Source: Pseudomonas viridiflava
GTDB lineage: Bacteria; Pseudomonadota; Gammaproteobacteria; Pseudomonadales; Pseudomonadaceae
DNA: 64,000 bases
Assembly: GCF_900580865.1 (NCBI RefSeq)
Contig: NZ_UTBZ01000228.1
Coordinates: forward strand, 310,001 to 374,000
Direction: 5' to 3'
In this document: piece after piece, positions 62,648 to 64,000 of the stretch
How positions within the stretch are numbered: position 1 is the stretch's first letter
How the letters are laid out: the number at the start of each line of letters is the position of its first letter
Notes under the pieces: model-generated
Told to the model about the DNA's origin: nothing
The model's input: only the letters and a program-made list of their open reading frames with translations
The model's database searches: none
Program-made: the position numbers and the translations under genes

Positions 62648-63748
62648 TTACTCCTTGTCCGCCAGATTGACCACACGGTTGGAGCGATCCACCGGACGCA
62701 CTTGTTGACCTTCGAGCAACACGTGAACGCCAGCGGCAACCACCCAGTCACTGGCGCTCAAGCCTTCGAGCACCGGCACGGTTTTTTCACCGAACGGGCC
62801 TACACGCACCGGGGTTTTCTTCAAGGTGTTGTTACCGTTGACGACCCAGACGTAGGTCGCGCCGTTTTCGGCAGTGAGTGCCGAGAGCGGCACCGACAGG
62901 GAAACGCTGTCGGCCGATTGCACAAACACCCGGGCGCTCTGGCCCAGTTCGGCCGGGACTTTGCCGCTGGCGAAAGAAATGCGCGCGGCGAAGGTGCGCG
63001 AGCGTGGATCGGCGGCGGGCGACAATTCGCGGATCTGTCCGGCGAAGCGCTGATTCTGTTGCGTCCACAGTTCGACCGTCACGGGTTGACCGACCTTGAA
63101 GCGGCCGAAGCTTTGCTCGGGCAGGCTGATCAACACTTCGCGCTCGCCGTCGGTGGCGAGGGTAAACACCGTTTGCCCAGCGGCAACCACCTGACCGACT
63201 TCCACCGAACGCTTGGCCACCACGCCATCCTGCGGCGCACGCAGCACCGCGTAACTGGCCTGGTTGGTCGAAACGTTGAATTCAGCTTTGATTTGTTTGA
63301 GGCGGGCTTCACCGGAGCGGTAAAGGTTTTCGGCGTTGTCGTAAGCCGAGCGGCTGACCATCTGCCGATCCATCAGGGTCTTGTAACGATCGCGCTCGGC
63401 GCGGACCAGATTGAGATTGGCTTCGGCAGCGGCCACCTGGGCGCGGGTGGCCTCCAGCTGCAGACGAACGTCCTGCGGATCCAGTTCGGCGAGTGGCTGA
63501 TCAGCCTTCACGCGCTGACCTTCATCGACCAGTCGTCGGCTGACTTTGCCGCCGATGCGGAATGCCAGATCGGGTTCGTAGCGGGCGCGCACCTCGCCCG
63601 GATAACTTTCCATCGCCTGCGCCGAAGGCTCTGGCTGCACCACCATGGCCGGTCGCACGGTGACTTGCGTCGCCTCTTCCTGACCACACGCTGACAAAAG
63701 GAACGCCAGACTCACTGGCAACGCGAGGGACAACGCATGGCGGAACAT
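62648..63748 (-). CDS. mexJ: RND periplasmic adaptor MexJ
   Basis: A 366-residue membrane-fusion lipoprotein linking MexK to an outer-membrane channel. The lipobox LLSAC puts Cys at 21. A lipoyl/barrel-sandwich domain flanks a coiled-coil hairpin (about 95-160), followed by beta-barrel and membrane-proximal domains. Starts the operon six bases before mexK. Confidence 0.91.
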   Translation of the reverse strand: MFRHALSLALPVSLAFLLSACGQEEATQVTVRPAMVVQPEPSAQAMESYPGEVRARYEPDLAFRIGGKVSRRLVDEGQRVKADQPLAELDPQDVRLQLEATRAQVAAAEANLNLVRAERDRYKTLMDRQMVSRSAYDNAENLYRSGEARLKQIKAEFNVSTNQASYAVLRAPQDGVVAKRSVEVGQVVAAGQTVFTLATDGEREVLISLPEQSFGRFKVGQPVTVELWTQQNQRFAGQIRELSPAADPRSRTFAARISFASGKVPAELGQSARVFVQSADSVSLSVPLSALTAENGATYVWVVNGNNTLKKTPVRVGPFGEKTVPVLEGLSASDWVVAAGVHVLLEGQQVRPVDRSNRVVNLADKE

Positions 63749-63785
63749 GGTGACGGACCTTTCGCTAATGGTGCTTGGAATAATT

Positions 63786-63830
63786 ATACTGGCGGGTATG
63801 TTATTAATAGCAAACTCACCAGTCCAGTAT
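63786..63830. promoter_or_regulatory. Probable MexL operator in the mexJ/mexL gap
   Basis: ATACTGG (63786-63792) and CCAGTAT (63824-63830) are inverted arms, centred on a TATTAATA palindrome (63802-63809), in the 94-base gap between mexJ and mexL. A TetR-type repressor would be expected to bind here and control both directions. Confidence 0.55.
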
Positions 63831-63842
63831 TAAAAGCGAAGA

Positions 63843-64000
63843 ATGTCGAACAATCTTTCAGCTCCAAACGGTCCGGGCCGCCCCAAGGATCTGGCCAAGC
63901 GCCAGGCGATCCTCGACGCGGCGAAAATTCTGTTTCTGAGTCATGGTTACGCCAACACCAGCATGGACGCGGTCGCCAGCGAAGCGGGCGTGTCGAAGCT
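63843..64000 (+). CDS. mexL: TetR-family repressor MexL (partial, cut by window end)
   Basis: The first 52 residues of a TetR-family repressor. The helix-turn-helix begins ILDAAKILFLSHGYANTSMD and runs into AVASEAGVSK at the window edge. Divergent from mexJK, as MexL is in P. aeruginosa, where it represses the pump. The ligand-binding domain is outside the window. Confidence 0.88.
   Translation, partial: MSNNLSAPNGPGRPKDLAKRQAILDAAKILFLSHGYANTSMDAVASEAGVSK

Noticed and set aside
1..64000. Prophage, insertion sequence, integron or defence island
   Set aside because: No transposase, integrase, phage structural gene, tRNA-linked attachment site or cas gene was recognised. The window is mainly conserved housekeeping genes.

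Overview
The window is chromosomal DNA of a fluorescent-group Pseudomonas (P. fluorescens-like). The evidence is the gene order (mutS-fdxA-rsmZ-rpoS-nlpD-pcm-surE-truD-ispF; eno-kdsA-pyrG; the rpsB-to-dnaE envelope cluster; map-glnD-dapC-dapD; plsB-mexK-mexJ-mexL), protein lengths typical of Pseudomonas, high GC, and many palindromic REP elements with the core GTGGGAGCGAGCCTGCTCGC. No prophage, transposase, CRISPR array, rRNA or tRNA was seen.

Bases 1-16.2 kb: the last codons of mutS (with a 21-bp tandem copy of its end), fdxA, the small RNA rsmZ with its GacA site and IHF site, then a leftward stress/repair block (rpoS, nlpD, pcm, surE, truD, ispF). Next come a formaldehyde-detoxification pair (fghA, adhC) with a divergent LysR regulator, then ispD-ftsB, eno, kdsA-pyrG and tilS. 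A perfect PsrA-type dyad lies inside nlpD where the rpoS promoter is expected.

16.2-35.6 kb: a long leftward run for lipid, envelope and translation functions: rpsB, tsf, pyrH, frr, uppS, cdsA, dxr, rseP, bamA, skp, lpxD, fabZ, lpxA, lpxB, rnhB, dnaE, accA. Many genes overlap by 1-4 bases. These genes supply isoprenoid and phospholipid precursors, lipid A, outer-membrane protein assembly and the RseP envelope-stress protease. Terminators separate rpsB/tsf, tsf/pyrH and probably rnhB/dnaE.

35.7-47.6 kb: rightward map, glnD and dapC, a small astacin-like zinc protease (the most accessory-looking gene), a leftward CPA1 antiporter, then an ArsC-like protein, dapD, csdA, csdE and convergent tcdA (probable ct6A tRNA-modification set).

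47.8-64 kb: a GH17-GT2 beta-glucan synthase-like protein, dapE, rlmA, a small unknown gene, a cold-shock gene, plsB, a YbaY-like lipoprotein, a DUF4197 protein, a Fic protein, a tandem REP array, a folded non-coding element, and the mexK-mexJ efflux operon with divergent mexL, which runs off the end. Most of the window is core genome. The best leads outside standard annotation are the rsmZ and rpoS control sites, the structured element after mexK, the REPIN family with its tandem array, the astacin-like protease and the Fic protein.
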